This document shows, in pieces, positions 1 to 7,100 of a stretch of DNA of 13,545 bases. This DNA comes from CAZNER01 sp964572065. GTDB lineage: Bacteria; Patescibacteriota; Dojkabacteria; JAHIVN01. The translations under genes were made by a program, and so were the position numbers. The notes below the pieces were generated by a model that was given only the letters and a program-made list of their open reading frames with translations, was not told the DNA's origin and did not search any database. Position 1 is the stretch's first letter. Every line of letters begins with the position of its first letter. Location: assembly GCA_964572065.1 (NCBI GenBank), contig CAZNER010000053.1:1-13545 (forward strand), given 5' to 3'.

Positions 1-76
1 ATATATCAATGGAAAAAGTTTTATACTTTGCGAAAAAAAGAATGTAATAAAATATGTATGGAAGCGAGGAAAAATA
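1..76. other. Left-edge region before the first clear gene
   Basis: Two forward frames are open through this stretch. Frame 1 runs from base 1 to a TGA at 82-84, giving a 27-residue basic tail ending in EARKNNE, which would overlap the next gene by 8 bases if it is the end of an upstream gene. Frame 2 is the frame of the gene at 77 and has no stop back to the window edge, so that gene could in principle start further left. A Shine-Dalgarno-like GAGGA at 66-70, six bases before the ATG at 77, favours the ATG start. A TATACT at 22-27 resembles a -10 box, but its -35 would lie outside the window, so no promoter is claimed. Confidence 0.4.
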
Positions 77-334
77 ATGAATGAAGTAAAAATAGGCAAA
101 ATACATTACATAAGAGACAAGAATAATGGATTTTGGATAAATCAAAATATTACTAATTCACATTCTGCAACTATAATAACAGCAGAATTAATAACATTAT
201 TGAGAGATTATATAAAACAAGGAGAAATATTATTATCAACAATATCAAAAAAATATCCAGAAGAAATGTTAAATGATATTAGAAAAAAGATAACAAATAT
301 TGAAAATACTGTTAAACAATTGGAGTCAGAATGA
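77..334 (+). CDS. Hypothetical small phage protein, 85 aa
   Basis: I do not recognise this protein. It has no membrane segment or cysteine motif. The first 30 residues look like beta structure with aromatics (IHYIRD, GFWINQ). The rest looks helical, and the C-terminal third is rich in Lys, Glu and Ile like a short coiled coil. The ATG at 77 is chosen for the GAGGA at 66-70, although the frame is open to the window edge. Its TGA overlaps the ATG of the next gene in ATGA (331-334), so the two are probably translationally coupled. The pair runs opposite to every other gene here, so it likely belongs to another transcription unit, such as an early or middle one (inference). Confidence 0.7.
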   Translation: MNEVKIGKIHYIRDKNNGFWINQNITNSHSATIITAELITLLRDYIKQGEILLSTISKKYPEEMLNDIRKKITNIENTVKQLESE

Positions 335-513
335 ATATATTAATGAAATTTGAATCAGAAGAAGATAGGAATAGATGGATGGATTGGTATATAGTTGTAG
401 GTGAGAAATTGTGTGGATTTTTAGTAAATTATGATTTGGATGATGGTCCTCCTTGGATGAAGGATGATGAAACAGTGGAATTTAAAATGTCTGAAGGAAA
501 ACCAGCATGGTAA
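331..513 (+). CDS. Hypothetical acidic small protein, 60 aa
   Basis: Unrecognised. The protein is short and rich in Asp, Glu and Trp (WMDWY near residue 16, PPWMKDDE near residue 40), with no membrane segment. It starts inside the stop of the preceding gene (ATGA). A second ATG lies at codon 5, so the exact start could be either, but the overlap with the upstream stop favours the first. The TAA at 511-513 sits directly beside the T-run of the terminator of the opposing leftward operon, so the two transcription units end back to back. A small DNA-mimic or inhibitor role would fit the acidity, but nothing in the sequence demonstrates it. Confidence 0.65.
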   Translation: MNILMKFESEEDRNRWMDWYIVVGEKLCGFLVNYDLDDGPPWMKDDETVEFKMSEGKPAW

Positions 514-514
514 A

Positions 515-568
515 TAAAAAACGGGCAGCTAGGAAAAACCGAGGAGTCGTTAAAAACCTACTGCCCGT
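515..568 (-). terminator. Rho-independent terminator of the leftward late operon
   Basis: Read on the minus strand, ACGGGCAG (568-561) pairs with CTGCCCGT (528-521). The stem extends by four more pairs (557-560 with 530-533) past a single bulged base at 529. A run of six Ts then follows (521-516). A smaller inner hairpin (AACGA with TCGGTT, loop CTCC) caps the structure, separated from the outer stem by T-rich internal loops. GC-rich stem plus T-run is the classic intrinsic terminator form. On the plus strand no T-run follows, so it acts mainly on leftward transcripts coming from the 159-aa gene. Confidence 0.85.
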
Positions 569-575
569 CGAAAGA

Positions 576-599
576 GAGAGACTCATGGAAGAGTCTCTC
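576..599. terminator. Second hairpin in the convergent intergenic region
   Basis: GAGAGACTC (576-584) and GAGTCTCTC (591-599) form a perfect 9-bp stem with a six-base loop. It lies eight bases downstream of the stop of the 159-aa leftward gene and just before the main terminator. On neither strand is it followed by a clean T-run: the minus strand continues TCTCTTTCG and the plus strand AATATATATTA. It could be a weak bidirectional terminator, a barrier against antisense read-through, or a 3'-end protecting stem. Confidence 0.5.
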
Positions 600-607
600 A
601 ATATATA

Positions 608-1087
608 TTAAACTTCAGGAGTGCTTATATTAAACCTTACGGCTATATCACTCTCTGGAGTATTAAAGGTAGAAACATCATCTAATCTAAGTGATGTAGT
701 ACTTTCAATTGAAATTACCTCTAATGATCTACCTTCCAATGATCCTTCAAGAACTGTTACCTCATCTCCAGGCTGAATCCCTGCTGCAGATATTATTCCA
801 TGAGGTAACGTTAAAGACATTCCATAGTCTTCATTTGGATCATCAAAATCTACTCTAGCTATATTTGTTGATACTGTTTCAAATGCTAATTCTGGCTCTT
901 GTGCTATATAATCAACTCCAAAAGCCTCATCATATCTTCTTTGATTACCCCTGATTAATTTGAAAGCACCAATATTACTAGCAAGAATATTATCTCTTTT
1001 ATCTATTTTGTTTCTATCTTTTATTCTATCAAGAATATCAATATTTAATTTTGAAGTTTTATCTATTAGCTTCCTTGCTTTGCCCAT
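608..1087 (-). CDS. Phage structural protein, 159 aa, short paralogue of the 445-aa protein
   Basis: It has two modules. Residues 1-57 are charged and helical (MGKARKLIDK at the start, FKLIRGNQRRYDEAFG at 42-57). Residues 97-155 form a beta-rich domain containing the KOW-like pattern GDEVTVLEGSLEGR. Both ends match the next upstream protein: MGKAKNLVNK and FKYIRSIQRRLDSDFG at its N terminus, and NDYVQILAGTLQGR with ESN-AVKLKMS at its C terminus. The two are therefore paralogues, and this one lacks the large repeat insert. A GGAG stands five bases before the ATG. It is the last gene of the leftward cluster. Small beta-barrel virion proteins of this kind may be decoration, neck or fibre-adaptor proteins. 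Its exact role is unknown and a non-virion role cannot be excluded. Confidence 0.75.
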   Translation of the reverse strand: MGKARKLIDKTSKLNIDILDRIKDRNKIDKRDNILASNIGAFKLIRGNQRRYDEAFGVDYIAQEPELAFETVSTNIARVDFDDPNEDYGMSLTLPHGIISAAGIQPGDEVTVLEGSLEGRSLEVISIESTTSLRLDDVSTFNTPESDIAVRFNISTPEV

Positions 1088-1096
1088 AATATCTCC

Positions 1097-1124
1097 ATTA
1101 TTCTATATTATAATATGGAATAAT
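1097..1124. promoter_or_regulatory. AT-rich 28-base near-perfect palindrome
   Basis: The 14 bases on each side of the centre at 1110/1111 are complementary except for one T/G pair (1104 with 1117). The centre reads ATATTATAATAT and so contains a TATAAT on both strands. It lies in the 82-bp gap between the two paralogous genes, overlapping the region just upstream of the ribosome binding site of the 159-aa gene. It could be an operator, a symmetric promoter core or simply AT-rich spacer. No good -35 box was found at the usual distance. Confidence 0.35.
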
Positions 1125-1169
1125 ACAATTTTATACAAATATAAGTATTAAATTATACTATAAGGTATA

Positions 1170-2507
1170 TTAAGAATGGCTTCCTGACATTTTTAGTTTT
1201 ACTGCTTTATTGGATTCTGTTCCACTAAGAGCGGAATCTTCATATTGAAGAGTTAATAAATCGCTAGAATAATTTACTGCGATAATCTTATATACTCTAC
1301 CTTGTAAAGTTCCTGCAAGAATTTGTACATAATCATTTACTACTACTCCAGCTTCCCTAGCTATCCCAGAACCAAGTTGTAATTCAAGTTTAGCAGCAAT
1401 CTCATCAGCTCCTCCAGTAAATTCAACAACTTCTCCAAGTACTGGAACTTCTGTTCCGCCAGCACTAAAAGTATAACCAGCTCCAGCTAAAGTATCAATA
1501 TCATCACTTCCATTTCCAACAAAACTTTGATTTCCTGCAGCACCTGCTACATCTGCTTCACCAGTTATAGTTGCAGTATCTTGTATTGGAACAGAATCAT
1601 CATATTCTGCAGCTACAGCATCTGCACCACTAGCAAAAGTAGCAACTTCACCGTCACCTTCACCACCATCAGCCAAGGCAGTACCATCACCACCACTAGC
1701 AGTTTGTAAAGCTCTAAGAGAACTACCATCAGTAAGAGTAACATTTTTACCTGCTACAGTACCATTATTAATAAGTTCTGTTAATTCAGCAGTAGTTAAA
1801 TCTACAGGAACTGCACCATTATTTGTGCCATCATTAGGAGTAACAGTACAAACAATAGCAGCAGTAGTACCAGTAAAATCTACTAAAACTGTATCACCAG
1901 GATTTGCTGCGGCAGCAAGTACTTGTAAAGTTAAAGTTTCACTATTTCTAGATGCACCTGCAGCAACACTAGTAAGAGTTATGTCAGCAGTTAGATCTAA
2001 TGTAGCTTCAGCAGCTACGGCATCCAAACCACCATCAATATCCATTACCTCACCATTTGCAGGCACTACGGTTCCACCTACAGATACTGTATAAGATTCT
2101 GGTAATGCAGCAACCAAAGTATCTACATCACTAGATCCATCACCAGTAATACTATCATTACTAGCGGCTCCTGCTACGTCAGCAGTAATTATTACTGCGG
2201 CTGGAGCGCCTTCTACGTCAACCGTATTATCAAAAGATGCTTTTACAGCAGCACTAAAATCTACTTCGGTAACATCTCCAGTAAAAGTAAGCTCTTTTGC
2301 TAGTTTATCAGGATTAGGAAGTAATTGCTGACCAAAATCACTATCAAGCCTTCTCTGAATGCTTCTAATATATTTAAAAGCTTTAGGGCTATCAGCTAAA
2401 ACTTCATCTTTTAAGTCAACTTTATCCTGAGTCCTAAATCCCCTACTTTGTTTGTATTCATCGTGCAATCTTTTCAATTTATTGACTAGATTTTTTGCTT
2501 TTCCCAT
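1170..2507 (-). CDS. Modular phage structural protein, 445 aa, with internal repeats
   Basis: Residues 1-59 and about 379-441 match the N- and C-terminal modules of the downstream 159-aa protein. Between them lies an insert of Ala/Gly/Thr/Asp-rich beta modules. Residues 109-172 and 318-378 are two copies of one module (ADVAGAA, DTL, GGT-VP, GEV, GG-D--AA). Residues about 177-298 hold a different module (TLTLQVLAAAANPGDTVLVD, TVTPNDGTNNGA, LTDGSSLR) resembling repeat domains I know from other phage virion proteins. There is one Cys and no signal peptide. A GGAG lies eight bases before the ATG. The architecture suggests a fibre-like, decoration or adhesin protein on the particle. The function is inferred from composition and neighbours. 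Confidence 0.8.
   Translation of the reverse strand: MGKAKNLVNKLKRLHDEYKQSRGFRTQDKVDLKDEVLADSPKAFKYIRSIQRRLDSDFGQQLLPNPDKLAKELTFTGDVTEVDFSAAVKASFDNTVDVEGAPAAVIITADVAGAASNDSITGDGSSDVDTLVAALPESYTVSVGGTVVPANGEVMDIDGGLDAVAAEATLDLTADITLTSVAAGASRNSETLTLQVLAAAANPGDTVLVDFTGTTAAIVCTVTPNDGTNNGAVPVDLTTAELTELINNGTVAGKNVTLTDGSSLRALQTASGGDGTALADGGEGDGEVATFASGADAVAAEYDDSVPIQDTATITGEADVAGAAGNQSFVGNGSDDIDTLAGAGYTFSAGGTEVPVLGEVVEFTGGADEIAAKLELQLGSGIAREAGVVVNDYVQILAGTLQGRVYKIIAVNYSSDLLTLQYEDSALSGTESNKAVKLKMSGSHS
1374..1556 (-). repeat. Protein-level repeat, copy B (445-aa protein)
   Basis: This encodes residues 318-378 and aligns with residues 109-172: ADVAGAAGNQS against ADVAGAASNDS, DIDTL against DVDTL, GGTEVP against GGTVVP, GEVVEFTGGADEIAAK against GEVMDIDGGLDAVAAE. 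By eye about half the residues are identical over about 60 positions. The DNA has diverged, so the duplication is not recent or has been imported as separate modules. Confidence 0.75.
1992..2183 (-). repeat. Protein-level repeat, copy A (445-aa protein)
   Basis: This encodes residues 109-172, the partner of the module at residues 318-378. It is three residues longer than copy B around PESYTVSVGG. The two copies flank an unrelated module of about 120 residues, giving an A-X-B layout inside the block that is missing from the short paralogue. Confidence 0.75.
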
Positions 2508-2567
2508 TAGGTTTTCTCCAAAAAAGTGGTGAGTTTTTTATAAAAAATAGATTCCCAAAAAGTAAGT
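2508..2567. other. 60-bp gap with a 14-base A/T palindrome
   Basis: TTTTTTATAAAAAA at 2534-2547 is a perfect palindrome between the peptidase stop and the ribosome binding site of the 445-aa gene. On the minus strand it gives a TATAAAA-like element that could serve as a promoter core, but there is no recognisable -35 and A/T tracts are common in this genome. No coding potential is seen here. Confidence 0.3.
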
Positions 2568-2960
2568 TTATTCAATAAGTTCTACGTGTGGGAGATCGTC
2601 GAATATTTGATCTTTAAAATCATTATCTCCATCCCAATCAGCTCCTAACCTAATTTTTATATTTAATTTACTAGCTAAACCCTTAAAAACACCAATTAAA
2701 TAGTAGAATCTAGCTAAATTTTTAGGTTCAGAACTCCATGAAATGGGATAAGGAGCCACATCAATTGCTTTTCCTTCTAAATGTTTAGATTTTAAAGTTT
2801 TAGATTTTCCTTCAGCAACAAGTTCTTTTTGTCTCTCTAAAGTTCTTTTACCTTCTATTACAGTAAAATCAACTATTTTTATTGCTTCATGAGCAAGTTG
2901 TTGTAATTTAGGATCAACTTCAGAAAGCGCTTTAAGAGATTTTTTTCCAAAAATATACAT
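2568..2960 (-). CDS. Peptidoglycan peptidase of the M15 family (L-Ala-D-Glu type endolysin), 130 aa
   Basis: This zinc peptidase is expected to cut the L-Ala-D-Glu bond of peptidoglycan stems, as the phage T5 endolysin does. The opening FGKKSLKALSEV is typical of the phage family. VIEGKRTLERQ (34-44) is the substrate-side motif. SKHLEGKAID (58-67) gives zinc ligands His60 and Asp67, and DDLPH (121-125) gives catalytic Asp122 and zinc ligand His125. The length of 130 aa matches T5 endolysin, at about 137. The start is the ATG at 2960, one base after the stop of the preceding small gene. A longer reading from a GTG at 3074 would only add the small gene's DNA in another frame. There is no signal peptide, so it needs a holin or acts from the virion. 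No holin is visible here. Confidence 0.92.
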   Translation of the reverse strand: MYIFGKKSLKALSEVDPKLQQLAHEAIKIVDFTVIEGKRTLERQKELVAEGKSKTLKSKHLEGKAIDVAPYPISWSSEPKNLARFYYLIGVFKGLASKLNIKIRLGADWDGDNDFKDQIFDDLPHVELIE

Positions 2961-2961
2961 A

Positions 2962-3105
2962 TTATTTTCTTGTTCTTTTTTTAATTTTTCTAAATTTGGT
3001 TTTGAGGAAATCACAGCAGGTAGCAACATCTGCAGCAAGTCCTTTAACCACTTTATTATTTGAGAGTTTCGCACTTTGTTTTTTAGTAATAGTTTGTTTT
3101 GGCAT
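2962..3105 (-). CDS. Small basic protein, 47 aa
   Basis: Starts MPKQTITKKQSAKLSNNK and ends in a strongly basic tail (KFRKIKKRTRK). The middle holds a Cys-Cys pair within VATCCDFLK. I do not recognise it. It is accepted as a gene because its ATG overlaps the TAA of the upstream 54-aa gene (TAATG, 3107-3103) and its own TAA is followed one base later by the peptidase ATG. This is a gap-free cascade that would be unlikely by chance. It has no strong Shine-Dalgarno, only A/G-rich AAAGAAAAA upstream, so translation is probably coupled to the preceding gene. There is no membrane segment, which argues against a holin. A nucleic-acid-binding or head-associated role is possible from charge alone. Confidence 0.65.
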   Translation of the reverse strand: MPKQTITKKQSAKLSNNKVVKGLAADVATCCDFLKTKFRKIKKRTRK

Positions 3106-3269
3106 TATTTTTTCTTTTTAGATTTCTTTTTCTTTGATTTACTAGCCATTATAGCTTTATGTTGAGCTTCAGCTTCTTCTTTGGTTTTAAATTTACTTAT
3201 TGTCTTACCTTTTTTCTTACTTTTACAATGTTTAGTGGCATAACCACCTTTAACTTTTTTAACAGACAT
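3105..3269 (-). CDS. Lysine-rich small phage protein, 54 aa
   Basis: The protein opens MSVKKVKGGYATKHC, continues with TISKFKTKEEAEAQHKAIMAS, and ends in an almost pure Lys/Ser tail. The KVKGGY start and the EEAEAQ--AI helix resemble short lysine-rich proteins I know from many phage genomes, whose function is unassigned. Its ATG shares one base with the TAA of the upstream 275-aa gene (TAATG, 3271-3267), with an AAAGG nine bases before the start. Its own TAA overlaps the next ATG in the same way. The charge suggests DNA or RNA contact or packaging with the genome, but this is inference. Confidence 0.75.
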   Translation of the reverse strand: MSVKKVKGGYATKHCKSKKKGKTISKFKTKEEAEAQHKAIMASKSKKKKSKKKK

Positions 3270-4096
3270 TAAAATTTACCTTTCATTAAATCATATAGAA
3301 AAAGAAAATCTCCACCTGAATGTGCTTTCTTTTTATCATTATAATTTGGACACCAATCTTTGCCATAATCTCTTTGCCACAACCAACAAGCTTTTCTGTC
3401 ATGGTTAGTAGGTAATCTATTAGGAGGAAATAATATTGGGTCATTAAGTATTTTTTCTGCTCTTGATCTATTCCTTACTAAATATTGAAATAATGCATTA
3501 TTAGGTTGTTTTTCGGCATGATATTTAAATATATTTTTATATTTATTTGTGCCAGTAAGCTTATTTCTAAGTAAACAATGCATTACTTGTAGGTGTGCTC
3601 TAAATCCTTTTTGTTTTTTCGAAGCCATCATATTTGCAGGTATTAAAAGATCCAACCATTTAAAATATTTTCCCCATTTACTCATTAATAAAAATGTTAC
3701 AAATAGTGGAGGCATTATATTTATTCTTGATAGTCCTTCTAATCCTTTTCCTTTGCCCATACACCCAAAATGTTTTAATGTATATTTTACTATTTGGTCA
3801 GCTATATCAGTTCTTTTATTTGCATAACAATACCAAGCCAAACCTAAAAACATATCTCTGGATATAGTAGACTTAGAATGACAAGGATAACAAGGATGAT
3901 TAATCGGCCTACGATGCCACGTCTTATCTTTGGAATTAAAAGCAGCATCAATATTAATGGCCAAACCAGGTAAACAACCCACCAAACCAGTCCAAAGTAA
4001 TGCATCACATTCATGGCTCTCTATAAATCCATATTTATCTTGAACTTGTGGTAATAGTTCTAGATATTTTTGGTATTTTTTATCTAATTGATTCAT
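3269..4096 (-). CDS. Conserved phage protein of unknown function, 275 aa, possible alpha/alpha-barrel fold
   Basis: A soluble, mostly helical protein with nine Cys (30, 41, 69, 72, 90, 112, 174, 237, 249). Stretches that look conserved are HECDALLWTGL (28-38), HRRP (61-64), CYPCHSKSTISRDMFLGLAW (69-88), LFQYL (202-206), WLWQRD (238-243) and SGGDFLFLYDL (260-270). I recall proteins with this pattern beside tail genes of other phages, annotated only as hypothetical. Helical hairpins with SRDMFLGLAW and WLWQRD recall alpha/alpha-barrel glycan-active enzymes, but no catalytic pair can be assigned. It starts eight bases after the tail-protein stop, with a weak AGG well upstream, so coupling is likely. 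Its stop overlaps the next gene. A polysaccharide or wall-active accessory of the tail is a guess. Confidence 0.75.
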   Translation of the reverse strand: MNQLDKKYQKYLELLPQVQDKYGFIESHECDALLWTGLVGCLPGLAINIDAAFNSKDKTWHRRPINHPCYPCHSKSTISRDMFLGLAWYCYANKRTDIADQIVKYTLKHFGCMGKGKGLEGLSRINIMPPLFVTFLLMSKWGKYFKWLDLLIPANMMASKKQKGFRAHLQVMHCLLRNKLTGTNKYKNIFKYHAEKQPNNALFQYLVRNRSRAEKILNDPILFPPNRLPTNHDRKACWLWQRDYGKDWCPNYNDKKKAHSGGDFLFLYDLMKGKF

Positions 4097-4103
4097 TTAA
4101 TAA

Positions 4104-7100
4104 TTAACCTGATGAAGTTACTTGTGTTATAGTAAATTGCGATCTTGCATCAGTTGTATCTAGATTACCATTTGAATGCGCTCTAATTTTATCGCCAGTA
4201 TCTAACAATACAGTTACTTTAGCGTTTATTTTATAAGCACTATTTCCAGTACTACTAGCTTCTACTAATCGTTGAGCCGCAGTAAGAGATGATAAGTTTG
4301 TAGTAGTAGGGGCATTTAAACTTATTCCAACTAAGAAATCATTAGTAGCTCCTGAACGTGAGTCTGAATAGCTTATTGCATAGACTCCAGGCTCATGAAT
4401 ATGAAAAACATCACCATTTACAGAATCTGAAGTATAGCCAATAGCCCTACCAATAATAACCTTATTACCGGAAGTCCATTTTCTTATCTTGTTACTGCCT
4501 GCTGATCCATATCCAGTTGGAGTATCAATTCTAATTTGTCCTTTAGACTTAAATCGACTTTCTATAACAAACCAACTAGATCCATCACATTGTACAGTAA
4601 TAGTATCTCCTTGTTTATAGAGATTTTTAAAATTATCTCCATCTATACTTCCAACTATTACTACTCTTTGTCCAGTATCATCACTCTTTTTTATAACAAC
4701 TTTTCTATTTATATTATTAGCTGCTGTAGGCAAAGTAGCTGTTATACCTATATTTAAAGAGTGTGTTCCGCCGCCAGAAGCAGCAGTAATATTAACTGCA
4801 GAACCTCCAACAGTTTCAGATAATTTAAATGCAGTTCCACTAACTCCTATCACAAAATATGTTTTTCCGTGAGTTAATCCAGTAGGTAAAGTCCCACTAT
4901 TGTTATTAAGCCATACAGTGTCACCATTACTTAATCCATGCGCCCCACCAGTATCGATAGTATCAGTACCAACTGTAACATCACCATCTACAAAATTAAA
5001 AGTAGATGATCCTGCTGTACCTATAATAGTTCCAATATTATCATAATCTGACATAGTGAAATTAGAATTTATGGATGTGATCAATTCATTATTTGGAATA
5101 AAAGATACTGATAATGGATTAGAACTCTTAGATACACGCCAATAAATATTACTTGGCCAATCACTTGTTTTCCACATCTTTTCAGCAAAATATACATCAA
5201 CATCAGTCTTTGACCCTGCCACTGATAATAACATAACTCCTTGATTATTTGTACCATCATAATTATAAGTAGGTACAGTTAATCCAGACACATTAGCAGT
5301 AACTTCAAGCCAAACATCTTGATCTTCACTAACTTCAAGCGTTAATTTATCAGTAGATTGTATAGGTGTTAAAAATCTAACTCTTTTATATCTAGCTGCA
5401 GGTAGTGCTCCTCCCATTATCTGTCCTGATGGACCATATTGAAAACTAGTAGTATCATTATTAGTCCACGTACCATTATTACTAGCATATTCAACTCTTG
5501 AATTAGCTAATCCTACACTAGAACCTGCCCATTCTGCTATAGGTACTTCAAATTGCCAATGTATAGAATCTCCTGCTGCTATTGTTACAGGTCTATTACT
5601 AGCTGGACGTACAGTATTATTGCCATTACTTATATTTAGATAAATTAAATCATCTCCAATATCATAAACAACCGTACATCCGTATGATTCATTAGAGCCT
5701 GTATCCCAAAAATGCCAACTGCCCACTGTCACTCTATCAGCTTCGGGATCAGACCATCCACTCTTTAATTTAGTGGTATCCACACTTAACCCATCTGGAA
5801 TAATAGGATTAACAGCAGTAGTTGTAGAATCTACACCAGACCATTCTACACCTGCTTGTACAATCATTCTATTACCAACTCTCCAATAATAACCGCCTTG
5901 ATTCTGTACATTAGTAGCAATATTACTAACTGCAGCATCTGGAATTTCTATAGCTTCACTAAATGGTAATCCTTGTACTACATCCTCTGGACCTACTACT
6001 ACATTATCAAAATAAACTTTATAATTAGAAGTTGATTGAGATTGGGCATATAATATCAATCTATAATCATCTGCATCCGTAGCATTAAAATATACTTGAA
6101 TTTTTGTAGTTGAATCTTCAGTTGCTGGAAGATTGGTATAACTAGGGCGTATTAAATTACTATTATCTTTATCATATATGTAGACTCCCATATCATTAGT
6201 ATCGTATGCTGAATCTGTACGCCAATCAAAACTTATACGTAATCTTTTACCTTTATCAGCCTCATCTATAGTAAAATCATAATTAATACCTTGGCCTTGT
6301 GCTGGAACTGATCCAGATTTACTTAAATAAAAACTATAAGAATCTCTTAAAACTACAAAAGCTTGAGTTGATAGTGCAAAATTAGCAGCGGAACCGCCTG
6401 TACCGTCTCTAGGCTCTGCTGGACCAAAATGATGATTCCCAGTTCCTTGTGAAGTTAAATCTATTTCAGAACCGCCTTTTGTATCAGATAATTGAAAATC
6501 ATCCGATGCAGCATTAACTACATAATAAATTTCATCATTAGTTAACCCTCCAATAACAGTACCAGTAGATCTATATCTTACTGCCAGTCCATCAACAAAT
6601 CCATGACTAGTTTTTTCGATTTCATCATCACCAAAATTAATATCAGCGGCGGGTACAATTATACCTTCATCAAACTCTCCCCAACCGGTAGTATTATTAT
6701 CTTCAGCATTCCAGTTTTCTATATAATTAATTCCCCCAAAGCCACCTTCTCCTGCAGCAACATTTTCTATATCCCAAGTACCATCAGAAGTACCATTATC
6801 TGCAAGAACAAATCGTGCTTGAGAATCTGGATCTAATGTTTTTAGAGCATTATTACCATCATCTTCAATATCAATAGAAGTAGTAGATCTATTAGAAATA
6901 ATAAATTTATCACTATCTTGCATAGTAGTGGCATCAGGTAATACTACTGTATGACTATTAGTACCTGTTAATCTTTGGTATACTTTAGAAGTTTTAGTAA
7001 GTGTTAATGTACCTCCACTAGTAGTAGTAGAAGCTATACCTTCTAATAAATGTCCTGATTTAGTCATATAAGCGGATTGATTTTCTTCTAATGTAAATCC

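Noticed and set aside
960..1151. Rightward 63-aa hydrophobic ORF that looks like a holin or membrane peptide
   Set aside because: It lies antisense to the well-supported 159-aa gene, and the Leu/Ile/Ser richness is what antisense of Lys/Asp/Asn-rich AT coding yields. It has no ribosome site.
1170..2507. CRISPR-like or tandem DNA repeat array in the Ala/Gly-rich region
   Set aside because: The similarity is at protein level with two diverged copies, with no regular short repeats and spacers.
2534..2547. T4-type late promoter (TATAAATA)
   Set aside because: Only a TATAAAA-like A/T palindrome is present, and the other gaps do not share a consistent TATAAATA element, so no late-promoter consensus can be supported.
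2961..3074. GTG-started N-terminal extension of the M15 peptidase giving 168 aa
   Set aside because: The extra 38 residues overlap a coupled 47-aa gene in another frame, have no ribosome site of their own, and are absent from the usual peptidase length. The ATG at 2960 fits the family start.
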